A DNA stretch of 64,000 bases from Adiantum capillus-veneris. Taxonomy: Eukaryota; Streptophyta; Polypodiopsida; Polypodiales; Pteridaceae. Where the stretch lies: positions 86,686,525 to 86,750,524 of the forward strand of contig CM043958.1 of the NCBI GenBank assembly GCA_014529385.2, written 5' to 3'. The notes under the pieces were generated by a model. It saw only the letters and a program-made list of their open reading frames with translations, did not search any database and was not told the DNA's origin. Every line of letters begins with the position of its first letter. Positions within the stretch are counted from its first letter, which is position 1. Both the position numbers and the translations under genes were made by a program. Of the stretch, positions 10,241 through 22,982 are shown in pieces.

Positions 10241-11870
10241 ATCTATGACCTGCGTTTCAGAAAAAATCAACAAAGTTGGCCTCTCTTGTGTTACCCTCTC
10301 TCCAAGGCATCCAACTTCTTCTCCCAAAGCCCGCACTGACCAATTCTTATGAGGGCTTGCATTTTTCTATGCGTGCTTCCATCTCAGCTTCTACACAGAC
10401 CACCCTTCACTTGTACTTTTGTAATTCATCTCTGAGAGAGTCTTGCTGGAGGCCGGGCATAGGTGTTGATGAGTGGACATTGGGTATGCTAGCATAGGTC
10501 AAAAAGGTGCACAGCAAGACATTGGGAGAGACTGCGAGAATGAGGGCAATGGTGGGTGGGCCAACTATGTGGGTTGTAGACAAAGATAGCGGTGATGGAT
10601 ATGGAGAATCAAGGGTGCAAGTGGTGAAGTTCGAGCTAGAGAGGATTGGGGGTGTAGTTCAGGTAGGGAAGTGATTGATGAAATATTGCAAAGAGAGCTA
10701 TGGCAAGGAAGGAGTCAGCACACGAGGGAGGTAGAGATAGTACATGAGGGAAGCATGAGAGAGAGTGGTAGCAAGAGCATCTCCTCATAAATATAGTCTT
10801 TTTTTAAAAATCCATAAGGAATACCATTAGGAGGGGTACCAACTGAATTTATTGAAAAAAAGAGTAAGGGCAGCATGCAGGTGTCACGTGAAGCAAGGGA
10901 AAGAGCAACAAGGGGTGCACAAACTCCACATGCTAAGGACTGGGGGGGCGGGGGGGCACTACCTGCCAAGGTGCCTTAAAGTTGTTATGGAGCTGGCAAG
11001 CTAGAGGTCATGAAGCCGTGCAAGGGTCATTTTTTTAACGCTAAGGATTGTTGTAGCTTGCAGCTTGATGCGCGAGCTGAAGTGGTCAAGTTCAAGACCG
11101 TCTCCAACATTTTTAAATGGTAGTAAGCTCCTCCTTGGAAGGAGAGAATGGGATTCGGAGGCATCTGGTAAACATGGTCAAGAAAATGGTTTTTGGCGAG
11201 CAGTGCTTTGTAACCCACTTCTAGTGACCCTACATATAATCAGCACATAGAATGTGCGTGTCTATAGTCTATGTAGCAGTTGTGGGATGGCATTCTTGCA
11301 CTTAATTTTATTTGGGTACCCTAATCGAAAAGTTTATATTTTGCAAACCATGCCTCACCGCTTATTTATTTGTTTAAATAAGCGTATATATAAGGGTAGA
11401 GGGTTCATACAAAAGCCATCGATGTGGCATTTGTAAAAGATGTTATGTCTTTGCGACAGCAAGAAACAACATCTGGAGTCAAGCTAGGAGAGGATACTAA
11501 CTCAAAAAAGGAGTTTGGATTCAACAAAATGGAAGGAAAGACAACATGGACTCTAATCCGACTCTAATAGGCTCACGGGTGATGATGCACCAACATGATT
11601 CCATATAAACTAATCATGTGTGGCTCAAAGGCTAAACAAATGCCAACTTGGCTCAAAGGAGTGTATTTTGATGTTCAAAGTTTGGGCCACACATATCGTT
11701 CAAATTGAGTCAATCCCCTTGAAGAAAAATCCTAAGGGTAGAGCAAAAAAGATGTCTCTTAGGTTAGTTGATACGTATGTTGAGGAAAGATGCATGGGTG
11801 GTCTTATCATATGCTTTAAGAGGATGGATAGTGGCTAAACCCAACATTATGCATAATTAGAGGCCATAAA
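10239..11870. other. No recognisable feature
   Basis: Short frames only, none with a family motif. The downstream end merges into decayed copia sequence. Confidence 0.3.
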
Positions 11871-11879
11871 AAAACCACA

Positions 11880-13137
11880 TGGCCAAAAAGCTTTACATTT
11901 ATATGCACGAGGAGGATGATATGGATGTATTTGTCACAGAGATTGAAGTTCTCAATGAGCAGTTAGTTTCCATTGGTGAGATCATTTCAAATAGTAGTCT
12001 TATGTAGAAAATTATTGATACTTGCCTGCTTTTTGCTAGATTCGTATCATACTTTTGCCTCCACATTAGACCTCATGATGTGAAGTTTTGAATGTCTTAT
12101 CATACTATCGCTACAAGAGGCCTAGTCCATAGAAAACAAGGTTTAAGTAGTGTGCTATTGAACAGGCATGTGTCGCTACACAACAAAAGAAGAATACAAT
12201 TGTTGCCGCCTCGAGTGCTTATGTGGTAGTTGGCATAACTCATAGCTACTAGTTCTTCAAAAGGTAATAGGTATGAGAATTTTGATGATAAAGGCGAGAA
12301 GACGATCAAATATCATTATTGTATAGCAAAAGATAATATCATCAAGCAACGTCCTAAGCATAAGGTTAAAGAGGCTCATAAGAAAGAGACAAACAAAGCC
12401 ATTGCACATGCTTCAAATGTAGATTTGGTAAAAGTTGTGCAGAATGTAGAATAGGATTTAAGTACACACTGTCAATATAACCCATCTTTTCATGGTGCAT
12501 GTATTGTAGAATCCGTGGACCATGTGTGGTACTTTTGACATTGGTGCAACTAAGCACATTACATTCATAATGATTTTTCTTCTTCTTTTGAGACCGTTCT
12601 TGATGGAGATACTACCATGTGTGCTAACAATGCGTCTTATCCAATTAAAAGAGTTGGAAAGATTGTGCTTACTACTATAGGTTGCAATTAATTCACACTT
12701 TTGGATGCTTTGTATGACCTTGAGATCAAGAAGAACGTTTTTGTGTATTTTTGCTTTCAATACTTGCTCTTGTAATCAAGTTTGTGCATATTGAATGTAT
12801 AATCTCAGTTTTGGCAATACTATTATGGCATCTAGCACTTTGTTTATGGGCTATATAAGCTCAATGCTTATAGGAAATGTATGGAAAATTTAGCATGTGT
12901 AGTTTTTTATTTCAAGGTTGTTTTAGATGCAAAACTTTGGCATGCATGTTTTGGTCATGTGAAGTTTTAGACTTTGCTACGTTTGCAAAAAATTAATATG
13001 ATTGCTTTGTTGTCCCTCTTGAGGCATATTGAAACATGTATGTGAAGGTTGTATATTGAAAAAAATGTAGTGCTCACTTGGGAGCGTCATTCTCGCTAAG
13101 TTTTGCATATGGTTGCATTGGGGTACTCAATGAAGCT
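11880..13137 (+). pseudogene. Copia fragment: gag end, protease, GAG-pre-integrase
   Basis: Heavily decayed frames read gag (HEEDDMDVFVTEIEVLNEQL near 11905), a protease region (VWYF at 12528 followed by a degraded D-x-GA site), MCANNASYPIKRVGKIVL, and the zinc-binding GAG-pre-integrase segment (AKLWHACFGHVKF near 12930). CANNASYPIK also occurs in Copia-B at 59632, so this is an old relative of the same family. Many stops and frameshifts are present. The fragment stops at a C10 run (13138-13147), after which a different copia fragment begins on the opposite strand. Confidence 0.65.
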
Positions 13138-13149
13138 CCCCCCCCCCGG

Positions 13150-14495
13150 GCCGCATATTAAAACATTGCAAGACCTTGTGGATACTTTTCCTATGATAAC
13201 TCTAGTATTCCACGCTTTCGATCTCGCTTTATTCGCATATTAAGAAAGTAACTTGCATCTCCCAAATCTTTCATAGAAAATTATGTGCTAAGTGACTTTT
13301 CAAGATGGCAATCTCATCTTTGGGCTTCCTGGCAATGAGCATATCATCGACATAAAGTATCAAGATGATAAGTGAACCATCGTTCAAATTCCTAGTATAC
13401 AAGCAGTGATCTTCCTGGCTTCTTTCATACCCTTGGGACTGTATGTGCTTGTCAAACTTCATAAACCACTACCTTGAGCCTTGTTTTAGGCTATACAATG
13501 CCTTACACAATCTACACACCAGTTTTGCCCTCCTAGGCTTCTCAAGTTGACTTCAAAACCCTCTGGCTGTGGACATCCTCATCACTATCCTCTGGTTGTT
13601 TCATGTAGACATCCTCATCAAGATCCCCGTGAAGGAAAATTGTTTTCATGTTTATCTACACAAGTTCCATGTCCTCAGCAATGGCTATTAATCAAAGCAC
13701 GAGAAGCAACATAGTCATTTTGACCACTAGAGAAAAAATATCATCAAAATGCACATCTTTCTTTTGCTTGAAGCCCTTAGCAACCAATCTACCATTGTAC
13801 TTAGGCTTGGGATTCTCTGCCATGTACCTCTTCTTGTACAATCATGTTCAAGTAAGGCTTGTTTGCCCTCTGGCAACTCTATCAATTCATAAATTTCCAT
13901 TAGCCACAATCGAGTTGTACTCATGAAATTGCATTGTGTTATCCCACACCTTACTATCTTCCATCTCAATAGCCTCTTGATAGCAGGTAGGCTCTCCGCA
14001 ATGAGTGACCAACAAATAGTATAATTCTAGTTTAAACCGCTCAGGGGCATGAGATACACGTATAGATCTCCTCACTATCTAACTACTTAGACTCTACTCT
14101 CTCATGAGCATCACTAGCTCTCTCTCTAGAGCTTTACTAGCAGTAGGTACATCACTAGTAGACTAAGTTGTTTGCATGATTGGATTTGAGGCTACATCCT
14201 CAAATCTCAATTTACAATACTCAACCTCTTTCACAGGTTGTCAATGCGTCGTTGATTCATTAAAGATCACTTGTGAGCTATGAATAGATCTCTAAGATTC
14301 TGGGTTCCATAGACAATAACTTATCTCTCTATCTGCACCATAGCCAATGTAGATGCATTTTTGTGACTTAGGGTCCAACTTCTTTCTAAGCTCTTTAGGC
14401 ACATGTGAGAATGTATCACACCCAAACACACGTATCTTTCTGCCTGTCCACATCTCCTGCAAAGTCTTGTGGTTCAACGATGTCCTAGGAAACAT
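13150..14495 (-). pseudogene. Copia fragment: integrase C-terminus and reverse transcriptase
   Basis: From 14495 down on the minus strand: the integrase/RT linker (KIRVFGCDTFSHVPKEL, CIYIGYGAD), then RT with NGRLVAKGFKQKKDVHFDDI, and the catalytic YVDDML at about 13340 inside a 63-codon frame. The final readable part is FSMKDLGDASYFLNM near 13240. Both ends are truncated, LTRs are absent, and stops and frameshifts are frequent. It is closer in sequence to Copia-A (which has VRVFGCEAYTHVPKE) than to the fragment to its left. Confidence 0.7.
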
Positions 14496-15084
14496 ATTGT
14501 TTATGTTTAGGTCTTTAGAAATTTTTAGTGCTATTGATTGTCAACAATTAGTGTGTGTGTGTGTGGAATGACCAAATAGTTGTTTATAATCAATGAGCAT
14601 CTATCGTAAAGAGATTGACACGTCAGGAATGTTGGATATTGTCCCCTAGGCTTGCGACACTAGAGATTGTGGTGGGTATTCGAGCGTGTATCATGGAATA
14701 GTGCAGGGCATAAGTGAAGATCTATTAGCAGTTGTTGTGTGAGGAGGTAGTGGATCAGCTATGAGGAGATGGTTGTAACGATAGGTGGTTGAAGGGTATC
14801 CTCCAAGGACGTGCACATAGGTGGAAGCATTGCGACAAAGCCGGTAGTGTCAACAAAGATTGAACTATGGACATTTAATGGAGGGATGCTATGTTGTTCT
14901 ATTGAGGACGACATGGGTTGAGATGGAAAACACATTAAAGGGCCAAGGCTCTATTGTAGGACATGAGGTGGAAGTGGTAGGAGAAAGAAAATGTAGCCGT
15001 TGTGGAGAGATGGAAGACAAAGGCAGGTGTTGAGGTGAAACCGGCACTACGTAGAGCAGCCAATGAGGAGGCGGTGATGCCATG

Positions 15085-15088
<4 letters not shown>
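14496..15088. other. No recognisable feature
   Basis: Only short frames and a small (GT)n run near 14549-14563. It may continue the decayed copia integrase, but no motif supports this. Confidence 0.3.

Positions 15089-15147
<59 letters not shown>
15089..15147. repeat. (GA)n microsatellite
   Basis: About 29 AG units. Confidence 0.97.
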
Positions 15148-15151
<4 letters not shown>

Positions 15152-15241
15152 TGTAAACATGAAAGGTAGATGGGGTTAGGGGGAAGGGTTAAAGCTAGTC
15201 TTTTTCTCCCAAAAAACTTTCAACCTTCTAATCCTCTTCTA

Positions 15242-15290
15242 AAGAGAAAAAGAAAGAAAGAAAGAGAAAGAGAAAGAGAAAGAGAAAGAA
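15242..15290. repeat. (GAAA)n/(GAGAAA)n purine tract
   Basis: Mixed GAAA and GAGAAA units, all purine on the plus strand. Confidence 0.9.
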
Positions 15291-15354
15291 GGGTGTTTTA
15301 GAAGAAAGAGACAAAAAGTGGGAGGAGATGTGTGAGGATTGAATGAGGGGTACA

Positions 15355-15358
<4 letters not shown>

Positions 15359-15400
<42 letters not shown>
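15359..15400. repeat. (GT)n microsatellite
   Basis: About 21 GT units. Three different microsatellites (GA, GAAA, GT) lie within 310 bp. Confidence 0.97.
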
Positions 15401-15403
<3 letters not shown>

Positions 15404-16779
15404 ATGATTGAATACCTAACAACAGTTTCATTTTACAAAGTATTGAACCATACAATGGCACTAGAAACCGGATATAACACGTATACTTTAAGATAATTCA
15501 AATTTTAGAAGAGAATACTATTACAATCATGAAAAAGCTTGTACATATGGGAAACATTTTAATATACAATTGAATGACATACACATGCCTGAAATTAATT
15601 GATTCGTAATAATTAAAGAGCAATTAAGCACTCAAACAATCAATCAACAATTAATTAACAAGATATTTTGTTGCTATTATGCACCAAATGCTCTAGAGAA
15701 AGGTTGACAACATAACGTTGGGAGAAATTATCAAACTTTCGATGGTCAAATGCATGAAATTCAATAGTATAACAATATTATTTGACAACATGGAACAATT
15801 TGCCAATCTAAATGGCGAAAACAGTTAGGCTCAATTGTGGGCGAGAGGATACTTCACTGTTGTCGTAACCATGAATCAACCGATTAGCTTCACAACTAAT
15901 TAAGCACTCTCAGGCGTGGGTGTCCCTTTGCGACTTATGGGAGCCATCAAAGAGCTATTAATTGGGGCAACTAGGTCTCATAATAGCACAACAAAAATTG
16001 TTCAGCTAATCAGATCTATAAATGGTGATAAGGGAAAACATTGCTTCTGTGCAATAATGCAATGCCCATGGGATGATTATGCCCAAAATACCACACACAA
16101 GAATGAGTTTTTATATTATAAAATTATAGAAGCTCTGAATCTACAAATTAAGCCACAAAATCAAGGACCCATGAGATCATTAGCATCACACCAAAAAGAA
16201 AGTAAGTAATAGGCACCTACTTGTGTAAATAGGCATGTGTAACACACTAAAAATTAGTTAACATTGGTGAAAATTTGCAAATAATTAGTGCAAAATCAAC
16301 GTTTGTCGTGGTCAAATTTAGTGCAAATTGTGAGGGAGATTAGTATGTGTTAGTCTTAAAATAGTGAAAACAAAGCTATAATTAAGGAAAAGGGGATTAG
16401 GTCTCCCCAATCTCGGAAAAATAAAAAGCCTTTCAAAACATTTTAAGTGTGTAAGTGAAGGGTGAGGTTAGGAGATGAAAATACCTATGAGGGTGGCAAG
16501 TCAAAAGACTTTTGTGTGCATATAAAGAGATGGTTGACCTCACATTGGTGCATTTGTATTTTTCTTCTTCTTTATTTTCCCTTTAGCTCTTTAAAGTGTC
16601 CTTGCACTATCTACTTGCACTATGTAGGTAATGAATTTTTTTTTGTTTGAAGCCATTAGGAATACCTTATAGATTGTAATGCTCTATGAATACAGGCAAA
16701 AGCACCATTTTTCATCAATTTTCCTCTCCTATTTGCACTTATCATATTTGATTACTTAACAAGAGACCTATGAAGTTAG
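15401..16779. other. AT-rich, no recognisable feature
   Basis: Two small open frames (97 and 62 codons) show no family motif and have no supporting context. Confidence 0.3.
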
Positions 16780-18620
16780 ACTCTCCTCAAGCTCCAAAGT
16801 GAGCTCGTCTAGCTTAGACAATGTATATCCTTGCCAAGCATGCCAAAAAGGTAATATATCAAGATTACTCAATCCTAAATTATCAATCCAAGGATAGCGA
16901 TGACCTACTTAGAGCATGGAAACATCTCACATGAACAAGAGAGCATTATCCATGAGATGGGGAAGAGGACTTCGAGGGCAAAGAAGGTAGAAGAGAAGTG
17001 ATGGCATGGTCTTCCTTCCCACTTCATTTTAACCTACCACTGTTAAACAGTTATCGAGCATGTTCTAAACTTATTGTCGGATTAGCAAGAATCTCACACT
17101 GATTGTCAATATGAGGAATGTAGTAGGTGCAACTGGGGCATGGAGGCAACAAGGATGTGTCAAATCTCTAGAAAACAATACTATGCAAAATACAATTTAA
17201 TACTCTCATTCAAGTGATCCCAAATCACCAAACTCTACCATTTCCATGGCCAAGCAGAATCCAAATGCAAACAAACTTATAGGGATGACTAAGAGGACTA
17301 AGATGACCAATCATATTGTCTCAGATCCTCCAAATAATGGGTGAATAAAAAAATGATACTCGATTCTAACATTAATTTTGATCAATCAAAATCATCATTT
17401 AATATTTCTTATGGCCTAGGAATGTAGATAGCTATCCTATGCAATTGCCAATTCATCAATTTACTAGCTAAATATCAAGATATAGCATCAAACAGCTTGT
17501 AGGTGCTCGTTAACAAAATAATGAAATAGTGTGAGAGACTTATATAAACTTGAAGAGCCTTACCTAAAGTGTAGAATCAATTGACATTGAAATGCAAGAA
17601 CATATGGAAAATATAGAGCTAATAAAGCTCACAGATATGCAAACGTAGCATCGTATACAAAATTTACAAAAAAGGTGCCACATGGTCTTCAATAGGCTAC
17701 TCATGTTGGACTCTCCTCAAGCTCCAAAGTGAGCTCGTCTAGCTTAGACAATGTATATCCTTGCCAAGCATGCCAAAAAGGTAATATATCAAGATTAGTC
17801 AATCCTAAATTATCAATCCAAGGATAGCGATGACTTGCTTAGAGCATGGAAACATCTCACATGAACAAGAGAGCATTATCCATGAGATGGGGAAGAGGAC
17901 TTCGAGGGCAAAGAAGGTAGAAGAGAAGTGATGGCATGGTCTTCCTTCCCACTTCATTTTAACCTACCACTATTAAACAGTTACCGAGCATGTTCTAAAC
18001 TTATTGTCGGATTAGCAAGAATGTCACACTGATTGTCAATATGAGGAATGTAGTATGTGCAACTGGGGCATGGAGGCAAGAACAAGGATCAAATCTCTAG
18101 AAAACAATATTTATGCAATCTACAATCTAATACTCTCATTCAAGTGATCCCAAATCACCAAAATCTACCATTTCCATGGCCAAGCGGAATCCAAATGCAA
18201 ACAAACTTATAGAAATGACTAAGATGACCAATCATATTGTCTCAGATCCTCTAAACAATGAGTGAATAAAAAAATAATACTCGATTCTTAATTTTGATCA
18301 ATCAAAATCATCATTTAATATTTCTTATGGCCTAGGAATGTAGATAGCTATCCTATGCAATTGCCAATTCATCAATTTACTAGCTAAATCTCAAGATATA
18401 GCATCAAACAACTTGTAGGTGCTCGTTAACAAAATAATGAAATAGTGTGAGAGACTTATATCAACTTGAAGAGCCTTACCTAGCAAAGTGTAGAATCAAT
18501 TGACATTGAAATGCAAGAACATATGGAAAGTATAGAGCTAATAAAGCTCACAGATATGCAAGTGTAGCATCGTATGCAAAATTTACAAAAAAGGTGCCAC
18601 ATGATCTTTGGCTACTCATG
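16780..18620. repeat. Two-copy tandem direct repeat, 930-bp period
   Basis: CTCTCCTCAAGCTCCAAAGT at 16781 recurs at 17711, and the two units stay collinear to their ends (GGCTACTCATGTT at about 17693 and 18609). Unit 1 is 930 bp and unit 2 about 910 bp. They differ by a few percent substitutions plus short indels, for example a 20-bp change near 17150/18080. No coding motif is present. They could be tandem LTR-like units without an internal region, or a simple local duplication. No primer-binding site separates them. Confidence 0.9.
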
Positions 18621-18639
18621 TTAGCCTAGTTGCTAACAT

Positions 18640-18671
18640 CCCCCCCTCCCCCCCCCCCCCCCCCCCCCCCC
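18640..18671. repeat. Poly-C run
   Basis: About 31 cytosines interrupted once by T, directly after the tandem repeat and 62 bp before Copia-A. Confidence 0.95.
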
Positions 18672-18733
18672 GGTCCTTGACACAACTTCATGGTGTAAGG
18701 TAATGCTTTGGGGCTTTTGCAATTATTCTTTCC

Positions 18734-18925
18734 TGAAGGAGTACGAGTGGAAGTGTGACGCGAGAGAGAGTGTGAGAAGAAGAGCACGAAGATATGGTGA
18801 ACTCGCTCTACTGTAATGTGTAGAGCATAGTGAGTTCTTATTAGGTTTTTACAAAAGAATATGTGTACATACCTGGCAGCCCGCCCACATACCTGGGCGA
18901 CCACATTGGGCTTTATACCCCAACA
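18734..18925 (-). repeat. Copia-A 3' LTR
   Basis: 192 bp, the left copy, starting TGAAGGAGTACGAG on the plus strand and ending CCCCAACA. The internal side abuts the polypurine tract at 18926-18936. Confidence 0.95.
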
Positions 18926-19014
18926 ACCTCCCACTTAAATTCCAATGTGGTACTTTAAGTGTGAGAGAAGCTACTATACAAGCTAATATACAAGAGATGT
19001 AGAGAAGTGATGTA

Positions 19015-22000
19015 CTACCCTACACCTAACTGCTTGCGAAAATGTGCAAAGCTCTCTGAGGGAAGTCCTTTTGTAAGTAGATCAGCAGGATTTTCTGTGG
19101 TGTGAACTTTGACAAGCTGAAGTTGCTTATCCTCGAGCATTTCCCTGATGAAATGATACTTCACATCCACATGCTTTGTCTTTGAGTGATAAACTGGATT
19201 GCGAGCCAATTGTATAGCACTTTGACTATCACAATATAACACAGGCATCTCTTCTTTGATTCCCAAATCTGTTACTAGTCGATTAAGCCAAATTGATTCT
19301 TTGCATGCCTCTGATGCTGCAACATATTCAGCCTCTGTAGTAGACTGAGTAACACAATCTTGTAATCTAGAACGCCATGATACTGCTCCACCAGCCAATG
19401 TAAAGACATACCCTGACGTAGACCTTCGGTTGTCTAAGTCACCTACATAATCTGAGTCTGTAAAACCCTTTACACTTAGCTCCTGACTCCCATAGCATAT
19501 ACGCATACTCTTTGTAGCTTTCAGGTATCTCAATATTCCTTTCACTGCCTCCCAATGTTTCTTGCCTGGGTTTGACATGTATCGACTTACTACTCCCACT
19601 GCAAATGCAATGTCTGGGCGAGTAGCAATCATTGCATACATTAAACTACCCACTGCAGATGCATATGGAATCTTATCCATTTCAGCCTGTTCTTCCTCAG
19701 ACACAGGACAATCTTGTTTGCTAAGTTTCACATATGGTGGCAATGGAACACTCAATGCCTTTCCCTTCTCCATATTGAAACGTTGCAAAACCTTGTCAAT
19801 ATACTTTGTTTGAGATAACCAAATCAACTTCTTTGATCTGTCTCTCTCAATGCGCATACCAAGTATATGACTTGCCTCACCCATGTATTTCATGTCAAAC
19901 GATTTTGCCATCTTTGACTTCAAAGCTGAAATTTCTTCCAAGTGCTTGCCAGCAATCAACATGTCATCCACATAGAAAATAAGGATCAGCCAACTGCCAT
20001 CCTTAGCCTTCTTTGTATATAGACACTGATCGAACTCACTACGTTTGTAGCCCCTTGAGAAAGCATAAACTTGTGGAACTTATGGTACCATGCCCTCGGT
20101 GATTGTTTTAAGCCATAAAGACTCTTTAACAACTGGCATACCAAATCTTCCTTGCCTTTCTCAACAAACCCTTCTGGCTGCTGCATGTAAATTCCCACAT
20201 CTAAATCACCATGCAAGAACGCTATCTTGACATCCATTTGGTGTAACACCAAATCTAATATGGCAACCAATGCAAGAAAGCATCTCAATGTAGTCATCTT
20301 GACCACCGGAGAGAAGACTTCATCAAAGTCAATGCCTTGTTCTTGCTTAAAGCCCTTGGCAACAAGCCTTGCTTTGTACTTTGGCTGACTATCATGAGCG
20401 GTGATCTTATACCTGTAAACCCATTTACAAGGTAGATCCTTTTTGCCCTGTGGTAATTTAACTAGCTTCCATGTCTGGTTTTTATGCAGAGCTGTCATCT
20501 CTGACTGCATGGCCAATTGCCAATTCCCGGAGTCTTTCATTTGCAGTGCTTCCTTGTTACATGAAGGCTCATCGCAATCAGTCAACATGACATAGTTCAT
20601 AGATGGAACAAAAGGTCGCCTGATACATCTAGATCTACGCACAATAGGTGGCTCAGGCTCACCCCCAACCTATGGTTCCAATCTATCCTATCCTTGCTCC
20701 TCTTGAGCCCTGACATTTTGTCTTGCACGTGCAGGTCCATCTTCTTGGAAGACAACTCTTCTAATCTCCTCAACCCTCTCAGGTTTAGAATGATATTTGG
20801 ATTCATTAAAGTGAACATCATTGCTGCGGACAACCTTTTTGGATTCGGGATCCCAAAGTCTGTACCCCATCTCACCAGAATTACCATAGCCTAGAAAGAT
20901 GCACTTTCTACTCTTTGGCTCAAGTTTGTTCCTAAATTCCTTTGGAACGTGAGTATATGCCTCACAGCCAAAGACTCTGAGATGCTTGTATGAGGGCATT
21001 TTGCCTTACCATACCATCTCTGGCACTGAATCCTTCTGCAAAACCTTGCTAGGAGATCTATTTACAAGATGAACAGCTGTTGATACAGCTTCAGCCCAAA
21101 ACCCATTTGACAGTTGTGCATTAGACAACATACTTCTGACCTTCTCTTGTATGGTCCTATTCATCCTCTCAGCAACACCATTTTGAGGAGAATTGTAAGG
21201 AGCAGTAAGTTCACGTTTTATACCTTTTGACTCACAAAAGTCCTGAAAGGCCTTTGAAACATACTCCCCACCATTGTCAGTGTGTAAGCATTTAAGCTTC
21301 TTGCCACTCTGATTCTCCACAAGTGTCACAAACGTTTTGAAAACACTAAACGCTTCATCCTTGAGAAAGTAAACCCATACTTTCCTCGAGTAATCATCCA
21401 TAAATGTCATAAAGTAAGAAGCTCCCCCTATAGATAGGTTAGGCATAGGTCCACACAAATCACTATGAACAAGTGCCAACTGTGTACCTCTTCTACTGCT
21501 TCTATGCTTATGTGGTTGCTGTGTTTGCTTACCATACAGACAATGTTCACAGAATTCAAAATCATTAAATGAAAAGCCAGGCAAATAACCAGAACGAGAC
21601 AAGATTTCCATTCCCTTCTTCGACATATGTCCTAACCGGCTATGCCACAAAGAAACGTTCGGCTGCTCGGTTACATTGATTACATTTTAAGAGACATTTG
21701 ATACATAAATCATGTAATGTCCTCCAGACTTTACTCCATGTGCTACTGTCATAGAACCCTTGGATATCTTCCACATGTTCTGTCCAAAAGTGGTGATGTA
21801 GCCAACATCATCAAGTAAACCTGTGCTGATCAAGCTCTTTGTAATTGCGGGAACATGTCTCACATTCTTCAGTGTGAAAGAAGAGCCATTCTGAAACTTC
21901 AATTGAACATCTCCAACACCTAAGATCTCACATGTCTGCCCATTGCCTAGCCGAACATGATCTTTAGTGGTCACATAAGAGGTAAACCACTCCTTGTTTG

Positions 22001-22982
22001 CAGACACATGAAGTGATGCCCGTAAGTCTATAATCCAGTCACTCAGTGCATTTCCATCAGATGCTGTAAGAAGAGCTGAGTCCATTGTATTCTTCAAGAA
22101 GTAGATGTCTCCTGACACTAGACTGTCATCCTCTGCAACAGTGTTTGTCACATTTATTTCTTGAATCTTCACTGAGGACTTGTTCTTCTCACCATGGTCT
22201 TCAGCTTTCTCTTTGCCTTTTTCTGCTTTCCATTCTCTGCAGTGTCTTTTCATGTGACCCTTCTTGCCACAATGGTAGCATTCTATGTCACTCTTGCCTT
22301 TAGCACTGTGGGACTTGCTACGAGACTGATTCCTCTTTCCACCTTTGTACTTTTCTTTGGTCCTTCCCCTGACAACTAAGGCTGTTCCTTTGCCTTTGTC
22401 CATTGTCTTTCTATTGGTTTCTTCAGTAAGCAGACTTCCTTCTACACCTGCTATGTTCAAACCATCTGGAGGTGCAGAATTACTCAAAGCTGTGCGAAAA
22501 GTGTCCCAACTTTCCGGCAATGTGATCAACAGGAACATAGCTCTAACAGGTTCATCAAACTTGACACCTTGAGCTGACAATTGACTGTAGATTGTGTTGA
22601 ATTCATTCAGATGATTGGACATAGGTGTCCCTTCTTTCATCTTCAAGTCAACAAGCTTGTTAAGCCAGTATACTTGTGAAGCTGCACTTTGCTTCTCATA
22701 AAGATCACTCAGCTTTAACCATGCTTGATAAGCCGACATCTCGTCTGCTACATTGAAGTAAACGCTTTCTGCCAAAGTCAGCATAATGGTAGAAAGTGCC
22801 AATTCATCCATTTTGCTCCATTCATCTTCGTCCATATCTTCTGGTTTTATCCCCTTGAGCTTTATAGGTTTTATCTGCTTCTTTTGTACCAACACGTGCC
22901 AAATTTGCTTCTTCCACAATGGGAAATTGGTTCCATCCAGCTTCTTGATATTGTAAAGAGCAGTGTCCTGTGATCCAGCCAT
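19015..22982 (-). pseudogene. Copia-A gag-pol polyprotein (about 1320 codons), decayed
   Basis: The start is ATG at 22982 (MAGSQDTALYN). Gag carries a zinc knuckle CYHCGKKGHMKRHC at residues 235-248. The protease motif is damaged: WIIDLRASLHVS instead of a D-S/T-G-A site. Next come GAG-pre-integrase (LWHSRLGHMSKKGMEIL), integrase (VHSDLCGPM, HTDNGGEY, PQNGVAERMNRT), RT (YKARLVAKGFKQEQGIDFDE and YVDDMLIAGKH across the frameshift) and RNase H (TDSDYVGDLDNRRSTSGYVF, STTEAEYVA). Breaks are TAA at 21687-21689 and 21006-21008, TAG at 20688-20690 and 20670-20672, and a frameshift in a G4 run (20051-20054). The C-terminus at 19015 is natural (RKQLGVG). The element resembles the Tnt1-like branch, but the lineage is a guess. 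Confidence 0.93.
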
